A stretch of 9,229 nt of DNA, taken from positions 1 through 9,229 of the forward strand of contig JAAXZP010000310.1 of NCBI GenBank assembly GCA_012719815.1, in the 5' to 3' direction. How positions within the stretch are numbered: position 1 is the stretch's first letter; every line of letters starts with the position of its first letter. Shown one piece after another: positions 1 through 6,033 of this stretch. Source of the DNA: Christensenellaceae bacterium (GTDB lineage Bacteria > Bacillota > Clostridia > Christensenellales > SZUA-584). The notes under the pieces are model-generated. The model made no database searches. It had not been told where the DNA came from and saw nothing but the letters and a program-made list of their open reading frames with translations. A program made the position numbers and the translations under genes.

Positions 1-501
1 GTACTCGTGCGTGTGCGCCTCAATGCCAGGCTTCACGCGCACCAGCACCGGCTGCACGCGGCACTTCTCCTTCGCGATGCCCGCCATCAGGCCTATTTCG
101 CTCATGCTGTCGATCACCACGCGGCCCACGCCCGCGTCCACCGCCATGCGCAAATCTTCCGGCGTCTTGTTGTTGCCGTGCAGGTAGACCTTGCTCATAT
201 CGAAGCCGGCGTTCATCGCCACATAAAGCTCGCCGCCCGACACCACGTCCAGCCCCAGGCCCTCGCTCTCCACGATCTTGCACATGGCCGTGGTCATAAA
301 CGCCTTGCTGGCAAAGAGTATCAGCCCGCCGCCCCTGTACCCGGCCAGCGCTTTTGTGTAGCTGCGGCATACGCGGCGGATCACATCCTCCTCCATTACG
401 TACAGCGGCGTGCCGAACCGTTCTGCAAGTTCCAGCGCGTCGCAGCCGCCCAGGCGGAGATGCCCCCGCTCGTCAATATCCAAATGTCCCCAATGCTTCA
501 T
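1..501 (-). CDS. lysA: Diaminopimelate decarboxylase LysA, N-terminal part (runs off the window)
   Basis: PLP-dependent enzyme that decarboxylates meso-diaminopimelate to L-lysine, the last step of the DAP pathway, in the cytoplasm. The 167 visible residues match the N-terminal TIM-barrel half of fold-type III decarboxylases. They include LFASKAF with the probable PLP-binding Lys66, then DVVSGGELY (85-93), HGNNK (108-112) and RVKPGIEAHTHEY (155-167), a stretch very typical of LysA rather than of arginine or ornithine decarboxylases. The start ATG at 499-501 follows GAGGAA by about six bases; an upstream ATG is closed at once by a stop. The C-terminal domain, with the catalytic Cys and substrate-binding residues, lies beyond base 1. 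The gene has its own sigma-A-like promoter, so it is probably not co-transcribed with the gene upstream of it. The family call is firm; only completeness is unknown. Confidence 0.93.
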   Translation of the reverse strand, partial: MKHWGHLDIDERGHLRLGGCDALELAERFGTPLYVMEEDVIRRVCRSYTKALAGYRGGGLILFASKAFMTTAMCKIVESEGLGLDVVSGGELYVAMNAGFDMSKVYLHGNNKTPEDLRMAVDAGVGRVVIDSMSEIGLMAGIAKEKCRVQPVLVRVKPGIEAHTHEY

Positions 502-533
502 CTGCAGTTCCTCATTGCATAAATATTCACTGT

Positions 534-563
534 ATACTAACATAAGCCCGCGCCGCATGTCAA
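534..563 (-). promoter_or_regulatory. Sigma-A-like promoter for lysA
   Basis: On the minus strand a perfect -35 box TTGACA (558-563) is followed, after an 18-base spacer, by TAGTAT (534-539; four of six match TATAAT). Transcription would begin near 527, leaving a leader of only about 25 bases before the lysA start. That leaves no room for a riboswitch within this transcript. Confidence 0.6.
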
Positions 564-734
564 CAAACGCCGCAGCTGCCGTCTATCCGCTTCGCGGTGC
601 AGAGTCAGCCTGTCTTCCGGCATTCATACCAGCCGTATTGTATCCGATAAGCCTCGGTTCGGCAATGAGCGGCCTGCGCAGTATCTCGGCACGAGAGGTA
701 AACCGGCGCAACCCACGGCTTTTTCCGTCAGGAA
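564..734. other. Non-coding spacer between the repeat protein and lysA
   Basis: No gene with a credible ribosome binding site is seen on either strand. The stretch contains only weak hairpins, for example TCTCG/CGAGA at 684-696 with a three-base loop, and an ACGG/CCGT pair just after the upstream gene. None has a following T-run, so no rho-independent terminator is apparent for the 735-2261 gene. On the minus strand GCCGAA and GGCTGG/GGCTGAC motifs recall parts of a lysine riboswitch, but the diagnostic AGAGGYGC block is missing. Confidence 0.5.
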
Positions 735-2261
735 TTATGGCGCCTGCTCGACGTGCTTTTGCGTATAGACGGTATCGTCGGTGTACAGCTTGCCGTACAG
801 CAGGTAGATGCTGATTGTCACGTCCTCGCCGTCCACTTCCACCACCATTTTTCCGCTGCCCGCAGCCTTGTTAAACGTATATGTGCCGCTATACACCACG
901 CCGTGCGTTTCCATTGTCACGGCGCCGTTTTCGTCAAAGTACAGCGTGCCCGCCTGCCCCGCCTCGTCATACCACATGCCAGGCAGGGAATCGGGATCTC
1001 TCTCCGGAATATTCACCGTCTCCGCACGCACATACGGGTAGCCATCGACATACAGCGTATCCTCAGCCAGCCGGAAGGAGTAATGCTCCGTTTCGGCCAG
1101 CGATATGGTGCCGGTCCGCTCCACCGGGTTGAACGCTAACGTCCCGCGCACGGTGCCGCTGCCCGAATGGAAAACCACCGTTCCGTCCCCGGCAAACTCC
1201 AGCACGAGATTGTGGTTTTGGGCTGCTATCCACGAACCCGCGATGGCAGCATAGAAATCCTCCGCGCCCGGCTGCTCCACGTACTGCCGGGTATACGTCG
1301 CTTCTCCCAGTGTCAGCCTGCCGTCCTCCAGAATAAAATACACGGGTTCGTCCCCGCCGTCGGGCCGGATGAATCCCTTGCCCGTCACGGCGTCAAATGT
1401 GTAGGTGCCCGTCGACGTCCTGCCGTACAGTTCCACCCGGTAAGTACCGTCCTCCCCGAACGTGACGGCGCCGTACTGCCCGCTCACGTCATACCACATC
1501 CCCGCCAGCGGGCTTTTGCCGTGCCGCCGGACAAACGCCGCCACGTCCAGGGTTTCGTCCGCGCGCACAAAATCGCCCATGCCCTCGACGGTGATGATAT
1601 CCCATCCCGCCGTGAAGCCGTATTCCCGCCCTTCCAGCGTGATGGCGCCCCGTCCCTGCATGAGGTCGAACGCAAAACTGCCGTCCGATTCGCCCGAAGC
1701 CGCATGCAGCGTCAGCGCTCCATTTTGGCCCAGATCGATCACCCGGCCCAGCTCTTCGCTGCTCCACAGGCCGCGTAAACCCGCCTCTATCACAGCCTCC
1801 ACGTCCGTGCCGTCATTCCGCCGCACGAACAGGTATTTTTCGCCCGTCTCCTCGTCCACCAGCGTCATCTCGCCGCCGCTGACGGTAAAGCTCACCTCGC
1901 CATCGGCCAGCACTGCCGCGCCCCTGCCGTTCTGATACGTGTAGCTTATCTTGTCGGTGCCCGCCGGGCTGTATTCCGTCAGCACGCTGTCCTCGATGCG
2001 CAGCGCCCAGCCGCGCTCCATGCACACCCACAGGCCTTTTATGCCCGGCCCGGCAAGAAACAGGAAATACGCAGCAACCAGCACGCCGGCGAGCGCCACG
2101 GCCCCGGCCGCAATGACAACGATGAACCTTATGCGTTTCTTCCCGGCAGCCGGCTGCAGGGGGCAGCCTTGCGGCGGCGCGTCAGCCGTTAAAGCCGCAC
2201 CGCAATGAATGCAAAAAGCGGAACCCTGCCCGTTTTCTCTGCCGCAGCGAAAACAGTTCAT
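735..2261 (-). CDS. Zinc-ribbon, single-pass membrane protein with five beta-rich repeats
   Basis: A 508-residue protein of unrecognised function. Residues 3-20 form a short zinc ribbon (C3-x2-C6 and C17-x2-C20, with the FCIHCGAAL ending typical of zinc-ribbon domains). A proline/glycine linker leads to KKRIR and one hydrophobic helix (about 46-70). This suggests a cytoplasmic ribbon and an extracellular remainder. Residues 76-505 hold five degenerate repeats of about 70-80 residues, starting near 76, 164, 253, 341 and 427. Each opens with G-L/M/S-W and continues through an acidic G-turn, a GTYTF-like strand and a final YTR/YVR strand. Repeats 3 and 5 are the most alike (GMWYD near the start, YVEQ or HVEQ at the end). 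The pattern resembles lipocalin-like or META-like small beta domains, but I assign no family. The start ATG follows GGGAGG by eight bases. It appears monocistronic behind an extended -10 promoter. Confidence 0.82.
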   Translation of the reverse strand: MNCFRCGRENGQGSAFCIHCGAALTADAPPQGCPLQPAAGKKRIRFIVVIAAGAVALAGVLVAAYFLFLAGPGIKGLWVCMERGWALRIEDSVLTEYSPAGTDKISYTYQNGRGAAVLADGEVSFTVSGGEMTLVDEETGEKYLFVRRNDGTDVEAVIEAGLRGLWSSEELGRVIDLGQNGALTLHAASGESDGSFAFDLMQGRGAITLEGREYGFTAGWDIITVEGMGDFVRADETLDVAAFVRRHGKSPLAGMWYDVSGQYGAVTFGEDGTYRVELYGRTSTGTYTFDAVTGKGFIRPDGGDEPVYFILEDGRLTLGEATYTRQYVEQPGAEDFYAAIAGSWIAAQNHNLVLEFAGDGTVVFHSGSGTVRGTLAFNPVERTGTISLAETEHYSFRLAEDTLYVDGYPYVRAETVNIPERDPDSLPGMWYDEAGQAGTLYFDENGAVTMETHGVVYSGTYTFNKAAGSGKMVVEVDGEDVTISIYLLYGKLYTDDTVYTQKHVEQAP

Positions 2262-2317
2262 CTGTTCATCCTCCCGAAAATCATCGGTCCGCTGTCAGAA
2301 AACAAATGCGGTGCTTT

Positions 2318-2326
2318 ATTATATCA
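2318..2326 (-). promoter_or_regulatory. Extended -10 promoter of the repeat protein gene
   Basis: The minus strand reads TGATATAAT, an extended -10 element (TGnTATAAT) about 57 bases upstream of the start at 2261. The region 17 bases further upstream (TTTCCC) is a poor -35 box, as is common when the extended -10 is present. Confidence 0.55.
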
Positions 2327-2376
2327 TATCAGCCAAAATTGGGAAAACGAAACTAATAGGATACGCGGGTGGAAAC

Positions 2377-2414
2377 GCCTCTCCCGCGGGCCGCCGCCCG
2401 GAAGCGGGAGAGGC
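2377..2414 (-). terminator. GC-rich hairpin after the 43-residue peptide gene
   Basis: A perfect 11-bp stem (GCCTCTCCCGC / GCGGGAGAGGC) encloses a 16-base loop that can itself fold through GGGC/GCCC. It begins 15 bases after the stop codon at 2430. On the minus strand it is followed only by GTTTCC, so it is a weak intrinsic terminator by T-run but a very stable structure. It may stop transcription or protect the small mRNA. Confidence 0.55.
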
Positions 2415-2429
2415 ATCGCTCCCGGCCGT

Positions 2430-2561
2430 TTATCCGTCATGCGGGTTGGGCACATTGCCGCTCATCACGGCGACGTTCTCCACGCCCGCCTTTTTCAGCG
2501 CGGCCTTTTGCTTTTCCACCATGTCGCGCGGGGCCCTCTTTCCAGGCTTCCTCTGCTTCAT
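2430..2561 (-). CDS. Small basic peptide, 43 residues, unknown function
   Basis: Not a family I recognise. The start ATG at 2559-2561 is chosen because AAAGGAGGG ends nine bases upstream, an almost ideal ribosome binding site; a longer in-frame reading upstream lacks one. The peptide begins MKQRKPGKRAPR, carries ten Lys/Arg against four Asp/Glu, and has a likely amphipathic helix (about 10-26, rich in Lys and Ala). It ends NVPNPHDG. There is no signal peptide, membrane segment or cysteine, so it is probably cytoplasmic. A stable hairpin follows the stop. It is transcribed divergently from the Cys/Trp-rich peptide gene across about 137 bases, which suggests but does not show shared control. 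A nucleic-acid-binding or spore-associated small protein is possible; this is speculation. Confidence 0.6.
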   Translation of the reverse strand: MKQRKPGKRAPRDMVEKQKAALKKAGVENVAVMSGNVPNPHDG

Positions 2562-2698
2562 TATATTTGGCCCTCCTTTACCGTTAGTTTGCGCTGCCGG
2601 TACTGCGTCCATTCACGCCTGCGCCGCGCCTGCATGACCGGCAGGTGTCACCGTCTATGCTTTCACTGAATATATATGGAGCAAGGGGGGTGACATGT
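2562..2698. other. Divergent intergenic region between two small genes
   Basis: The 137 bases between the divergent starts carry both ribosome binding sites: AAAGGAGGG at 2571-2579 on the minus strand, and GGGGGGTGA ending at 2693 on the plus strand. A TATATAT stretch at 2671-2677 could serve as a -10 box in either direction, but no matching -35 box is convincing. A nine-base odd palindrome GGTGTCACC lies at 2644-2652. I cannot assign a sigma factor. Confidence 0.4.
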
Positions 2699-2836
2699 AT
2701 GTGTGTTCACGGCTTTTTCGGCGGCTGTCAGTGCGGCTTGGGCAATTTCTGCGGCAGCTGGCGCTGCTTTAAGAGCTGGAATTGCTGCAGCACTTGGCGC
2801 TGCTGCAAGATCTGGCGTTGCTGCGACTGGTGCTGA
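2699..2836 (+). CDS. Cys/Trp-rich 45-residue peptide with a W-R-C-C hexad repeat
   Basis: Unrecognised small protein, the only plus-strand gene seen. The ATG at 2699 is chosen because GGGGGGTGA, nearly the full anti-SD complement, ends five bases upstream; the other ATG at 2695 is in a different frame. The peptide has 12 cysteines (2, 10, 12, 18, 23, 29, 30, 35, 36, 41, 42, 45) and 5 tryptophans (21, 27, 33, 39, 44). Residues 1-18 are Gly/Phe-rich (HGFFGGCQCG). From 19 on it repeats a hexad: GSWRCF, KSWNCC, STWRCC, KIWRCC, then a short DWC ending at the stop. There is no hydrophobic signal segment. Possible roles are a heavily disulfide-linked structural peptide such as a spore-coat or exosporium component, a metal-binding peptide, or a precursor of a modified peptide. 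No modification enzyme is next to it. The antisense Gln-rich frame lacks a ribosome binding site. Confidence 0.62.
   Translation: MCVHGFFGGCQCGLGNFCGSWRCFKSWNCCSTWRCCKIWRCCDWC
2753..2824 (+). repeat. Four 18-bp tandem units encoding the W-R-C-C hexads
   Basis: Four in-frame 18-base units (2753-2770, 2771-2788, 2789-2806, 2807-2824) share the core TGGCGCTGCTGC or close variants and are followed by a shorter GACTGGTGC end. The units have drifted at codon level while W and C codons are kept, which fits an internally duplicated coding repeat under selection at protein level. Confidence 0.75.
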
Positions 2837-2970
2837 GCAACGGCTCGCTTAAGCCGGCCGGCGCAGCAGCGCATTCCGCCAGAAAATCCGCCAGAAAACC
2901 GGCAGCGGCCCGTCACGGCGCGGGCCGTACATCAAGCCGACATCGGGCAGCGGCTGGCCCCCTGGCACAA
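2837..2970. other. Non-coding spacer with a 12-bp tandem repeat and a GC hairpin
   Basis: No coding sequence with a ribosome binding site is seen. TCCGCCAGAAAA occurs twice in direct tandem (2875-2886 and 2887-2898). A 7-bp GC stem, CGGCCCG/CGGGCCG, with an 8-base loop lies at 2906-2927. It is about 70 bases after the plus-strand peptide's stop and has no T-run, so it is only a weak candidate for that gene's transcript end. Confidence 0.4.
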
Positions 2971-3012
2971 AAGAAAAAATCCCCCGTGCTCGGAAACGGA
3001 TACGGGGGATTT
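2971..3012 (-). terminator. Rho-independent terminator after the chagasin-like gene
   Basis: An 11-bp perfect stem (AAATCCCCCGT / ACGGGGGATTT, 2977-2987 with 3002-3012) and a 14-base loop are followed on the minus strand by TTTTTTCTTTT. It lies about 38 bases after the stop codon at 3050. In the plus direction the T-run is short (TTT), so it would end plus-strand transcripts only weakly. Confidence 0.88.
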
Positions 3013-3049
3013 GAATATCATCACATAGCCCGCGGCAAAACCGGACAGG

Positions 3050-3430
3050 TCACTTGACGGTGACGGTGTATTGCAGCCGCTCGTCGTCTTTTCGGGGCTC
3101 CCAGCTCCGCTGATAGACCATGTCGATGATCGCGGTACCCGCCTTGTTCGTCTTGAACACCAGCACCTGCGTACCGCCCGCGCCCACTGCGCCGCTCCCG
3201 CCCTGCTGGTATTCCAACTTCTCCAGCGTCACCACCGCCTCGTCGCTGATCGATACGCTCCACTGATACCCCGTCGTGGGGTTCGCGTCCAGCTTGATGG
3301 TAAACTTTTCGCCGCTTTCCACGCTGATGGACGTATCATCCCTGCCGTATACCGCCTCCGCCTTGCCGCAGCCCACGAGTGCCGCCGCCTGCGCCATAAG
3401 CAGCGCCAGCATGGTTACCGCTTTTTTCAC
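3050..3430 (-). CDS. Chagasin-like (I42) protease-inhibitor lipoprotein
   Basis: A 126-residue putative exported inhibitor of papain-type cysteine proteases. The start GTG at 3428-3430 is preferred over a longer frame: AAGGA sits six bases upstream and it begins a lipoprotein signal (KK, a hydrophobic core and the lipobox LVGC with Cys21). The mature part shows the three loops of MEROPS family I42: NPTTGYQW (50-57), GAGGTQVLVF (83-92) and the QRSWEP loop (107-112, in place of the usual R-P-W). It should be anchored on the outer face of the membrane. It lies 74 bases after znuB and before a strong terminator, so it may be the last gene of the zinc operon by read-through. No separate promoter is clear. 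Its target, host or own protease, cannot be told from the sequence. Confidence 0.85.
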   Translation of the reverse strand: MKKAVTMLALLMAQAAALVGCGKAEAVYGRDDTSISVESGEKFTIKLDANPTTGYQWSVSISDEAVVTLEKLEYQQGGSGAVGAGGTQVLVFKTNKAGTAIIDMVYQRSWEPRKDDERLQYTVTVK

Positions 3431-3504
3431 TCGCGTTCCTTCCGCTATCTTATTAACAACCGGCCACTTCGCATATCCGCCGGCCGTCTGGATTATCCGG
3501 AATT

Positions 3505-4317
3505 TCACGCCCGCCGGACGAAGCGCCCCAGCAGCGCGAAAACGCAGAACACCGCGAGGTTGGTGACCACGATGCACGCGCCCACCGGCGCCGCCCACAC
3601 GAACGATATGATAATGCCGATTATAAAGCACAGCACCGAAACGATTGCCGCGCACACCACCACGCCCCGGAACGATTTGAAAACGCGCATCGCGGTGAGG
3701 GCCGGGAATATGATGAGGCTTGATATCAGCATCGCCCCCATCATGCGCATGCCCACCACGATCACCAGCGCAGTCAGCAGCGCGATCAGCATGTTGTACG
3801 CGCCCGCGTTGGTGCCCGTCGCCCGGGCGAAACCCTCGTCGAAGGTCACCGCAAATATCCTGTTGTAGAACAGCACATACAGCGCCAGCACCACGGCGGA
3901 AACCGCCGCGCTTAAAACCACGTCGCTTTCGCTCATCGCCAGTATGCTGCCGAACATGTAGTTATAGACGTCCACGTTCATGCCGGTGGAAAGCGACACC
4001 ACAATGACGCCGATGGCAATGGCGCTGGACGATACCAGCGCGATGGCCGCGTCGCCCCTGATGAGGCTGCGCTCGCTGAGCCGCAGCAGCAGGAACGCCG
4101 CCAGAGCCACCACGGGCAGCGACACCTCCAGCGGCGTGAGGTTCAGCGCCAGCGCGATGGCCAGCGCCCCGAAGCCCACGTGCGACAGCCCGTCACCGAT
4201 CATCGAATAGCGCTTGAGCACCAGGCTCACGCCCAGCAGCGCGGCGCACAGCGCCACCAGCGTGCCCACCACCAGCGCGCGCACGATAAACGGATACGAC
4301 AGCAGCTCACTCAGCAT
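3505..4317 (-). CDS. znuB: Zinc ABC transporter permease ZnuB
   Basis: Inner-membrane permease of an ABC-3 family metal importer, 270 residues, the usual length. It is hydrophobic almost throughout, with about eight likely membrane helices. It carries the family segment GDGLSHVGFGALAIA (41-55), which corresponds to the GDALSHA region, and the conserved cytoplasmic stretch around FDEGFARATG (159-168) that probably contacts the ATPase. The ATG at 4315-4317 lies inside the end of znuC (11-base overlap) and has GGAGG six bases upstream, so the two genes are translationally coupled. It should form a dimer with two ZnuC subunits and receive metal from ZnuA. The metal is inferred as zinc from the linked regulator and binding protein; manganese is the main alternative for this family. 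Confidence 0.93.
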   Translation of the reverse strand: MLSELLSYPFIVRALVVGTLVALCAALLGVSLVLKRYSMIGDGLSHVGFGALAIALALNLTPLEVSLPVVALAAFLLLRLSERSLIRGDAAIALVSSSAIAIGVIVVSLSTGMNVDVYNYMFGSILAMSESDVVLSAAVSAVVLALYVLFYNRIFAVTFDEGFARATGTNAGAYNMLIALLTALVIVVGMRMMGAMLISSLIIFPALTAMRVFKSFRGVVVCAAIVSVLCFIIGIIISFVWAAPVGACIVVTNLAVFCVFALLGRFVRRA

Positions 4318-5041
4318 GGCACGCCTCCCCTTCCTCGGCGTGCGTGTGCACGCCCATCATCCGGCGGCACACCTCGGTCATGAGGTACTCCTCCCGCGTG
4401 CCGAAGAACACGGCCCGCGTGTCCATGTGCAGCACCTTGTTGCCGCACTGCACGGCGCTGCTGATGTCGTGCGTCACCACGATCACGGTGATTCCCTGCT
4501 CGCGGTTCAGCCTGTCGATCAGGCCGTACAGCTCCGCCGTAATTAACGGGTCCAGCCCCGCCGCCGGCTCGTCCAGAAGCAGCAGCCTGCGGGTGGCGCA
4601 CAGCGCCCGGGCCAGCATCACACGCCGCTGCTGCCCGCCCGACAGCTCGCGGTAACACTTCTTCGCCAGCCCGGCTATTTCCAGTTTCTCCATGTTCTCC
4701 CGCACCAGCCGCCTGTCCGCCGCGGTGTAAAACGGCAGCAGGCCGTGCCGCGACAGGCAGCCCGAACTCACCACCTCCGCCACGCTGGCGGGAAAGTCCT
4801 TCTGCGTGTCGGCCTGCTGCGGCAGATAGCCGATCTCGCGCCTGCTTATCCCGTTAAAGCGCACCGTGCCCGAAGCGGGTTTAACCAGCCCCAGCAGCGC
4901 CTTAACCAGCGTGCTCTTGCCGCTGCCGTTCTCGCCCACGATGGAAAGGTAATCCCCCGGCTCCAGAGAAAAGCTCACGTCGTCCACGGCCGTGCGCCCG
5001 TCGTATTTTATTGTCAGGTGTTCGCAGGAAATCAGCGCCAT
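4307..5041 (-). CDS. znuC: Zinc ABC transporter ATP-binding protein ZnuC
   Basis: Cytoplasmic ATPase that powers metal import through ZnuB, 244 residues. All ABC motifs are intact: Walker A GENGSGKST (36-44), Q-loop LPQQ (73-76), signature LSGGQQRR (133-140), Walker B LLLLDEP (153-159), D-loop AGLD, and H-loop His191 in VTHD. The C-terminus is a short His/Cys/Glu-rich tail (VHTHAEEGEACHAE, 231-244), which could bind metal. The end overlaps the start of znuB by 11 bases, and the start lies only four bases after the znuA stop. The ribosome binding site is distant (AAGGGG about 15 bases upstream), so translation is probably coupled to znuA. Confidence 0.95.
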   Translation of the reverse strand: MALISCEHLTIKYDGRTAVDDVSFSLEPGDYLSIVGENGSGKSTLVKALLGLVKPASGTVRFNGISRREIGYLPQQADTQKDFPASVAEVVSSGCLSRHGLLPFYTAADRRLVRENMEKLEIAGLAKKCYRELSGGQQRRVMLARALCATRRLLLLDEPAAGLDPLITAELYGLIDRLNREQGITVIVVTHDISSAVQCGNKVLHMDTRAVFFGTREEYLMTEVCRRMMGVHTHAEEGEACHAE

Positions 5042-5045
5042 ACCG

Positions 5046-6005
5046 CTAATTAAGCCCCTTCTCCAGATTGTCCGCGTTGCTCTTCATCAGCGAAACGTAA
5101 GTCATGCCCGACTCGAACTCGTCTCTGGTCACGTTCTGGCACGAGTGCAGCAGCAGCGGCACAGCGCCGGTCTGCTCCGCCACCGCGTCCGCCACCTGCC
5201 GGTTGCTCATCTCGATGTAATAGATATATTGGATGCCGTTTTCCTTCACCTTGTCGATAAGATACGCCAGCGTTCCCGCCGACACGTCGCTCTCCGCGCT
5301 GCACCCGCTGAACGCCGCCATGTAATCAAGGCCGTACTGCTCGGTCAGGTACCGGAACGGGAACCTGTCCGCCACCACGATGAGCCTGTGCGCCGCGCCT
5401 TCCACAACCGCCCGTATGCGCTCGTCTATCTCCTGAATCTGCGCTTTGTACGCCGCCGCGTTTTTCAGATAGCTCTCCGCGTTGACGCTGTCCGCTTCGC
5501 CCATCGCCCGCGCAACAGCGTCCACCATCAGCATGGCGTTTCCGGGCGACGTCCAGATATGCTCGTCGTATCCCTCGCGGCCGCGCTCGTCGTCATGCCC
5601 TCTGTCCTGCATGCCTTCCACGATCTCCTCCTCCACCGGCGTCACCGCGTCCATCAGCCTCACGACCTTCTTGCCGCTCATGTCCATCGAGCCCAGCACG
5701 GTGTCCACCCAGGCGTCGTTCCGCCCGCCCACATAGACGAACACGTCGCAGTTTTGTATTTTCATGATGTCCTGCGCGGTGGGGTCAAACGAATGCACCT
5801 CCGCGCCGGGGCTTATCAGCAGCGCCACGTCCGCCAGCCCGCCGGACACCGCCCGCGCGAAATCGTACAGCGGAAATATCGTGGCCACCACCGAGAGCCT
5901 GCCCCCGTCCGGCGCGGGCTCCGCCGCCGCCCGCGGTACGCAGCCCGCCAGAGCGGATACGGCGAGCAGCGCCGCCAGCATGTATATCAAAAGCTTTTTT
6001 CTCAT
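5046..6005 (-). CDS. znuA: Zinc-binding lipoprotein ZnuA/AdcA-like (cluster A-I)
   Basis: Extracytoplasmic metal-capturing protein of the importer, 319 residues. It has a lipoprotein signal (MRKKLL, hydrophobic core, lipobox LAGC with Cys22). The N-lobe has ATIFPLYDFA (41-50) and the first metal ligand His71 in EVHSFDPT. A charged loop, GHDDERGREGYDEH (136-149), corresponds to the His/Asp-rich loop of zinc-type proteins and leads to His149 in HIWTSP. The C-lobe has VADRFPFRYL (211-220), where many relatives have a His-led motif, then AAFSGCSAESD (230-240) and LHSCQNV (286-292). These features match a Firmicutes subfamily that uses other C-lobe ligands, so the metal is likely but not certainly zinc. 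The start ATG follows GAGAGGA. It is the first transporter gene after zur, with a 28-base gap. Confidence 0.92.
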   Translation of the reverse strand: MRKKLLIYMLAALLAVSALAGCVPRAAAEPAPDGGRLSVVATIFPLYDFARAVSGGLADVALLISPGAEVHSFDPTAQDIMKIQNCDVFVYVGGRNDAWVDTVLGSMDMSGKKVVRLMDAVTPVEEEIVEGMQDRGHDDERGREGYDEHIWTSPGNAMLMVDAVARAMGEADSVNAESYLKNAAAYKAQIQEIDERIRAVVEGAAHRLIVVADRFPFRYLTEQYGLDYMAAFSGCSAESDVSAGTLAYLIDKVKENGIQYIYYIEMSNRQVADAVAEQTGAVPLLLHSCQNVTRDEFESGMTYVSLMKSNADNLEKGLN

Positions 6006-6033
6006 CCCAATCCTCTCTTATCAACACCGGCAA

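Noticed and set aside
684..696. Hairpin after the repeat protein gene as its terminator
   Set aside because: The stem is 5 bp with a 3-base loop and has no T-run on the transcribed strand.
502..734. Possible lysine riboswitch upstream of lysA (GCCGAA, GGCTGG and GGCTGAC motifs on the minus strand)
   Set aside because: The conserved AGAGGYGC and AGTA blocks are absent and the stems cannot be matched cleanly. A good promoter also lies downstream of these motifs, so the main lysA transcript would not contain them. A covariance-model search would settle it.
2728..2916. Gln-rich frame antisense to the Cys-rich peptide
   Set aside because: It has no ribosome binding site and starts from a weak GTG. 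Its QQ-repeats are the automatic antisense reading of the CTGCTG-rich 18-bp units on the plus strand.
3431..3504. Terminator between znuB and the chagasin-like gene
   Set aside because: Only a 5-bp GC stem with a long loop is present, and the following TTGTTAAT is not a proper T-run. Read-through seems more likely than termination.
3431..3655. N-terminal extension of the chagasin-like protein into the znuB coding region
   Set aside because: The extension overlaps znuB antiphase, is rich in Arg and Gly as shadow frames are here, and would bury the lipoprotein signal. The GTG at 3430 has a ribosome binding site and gives a clean signal with lipobox.
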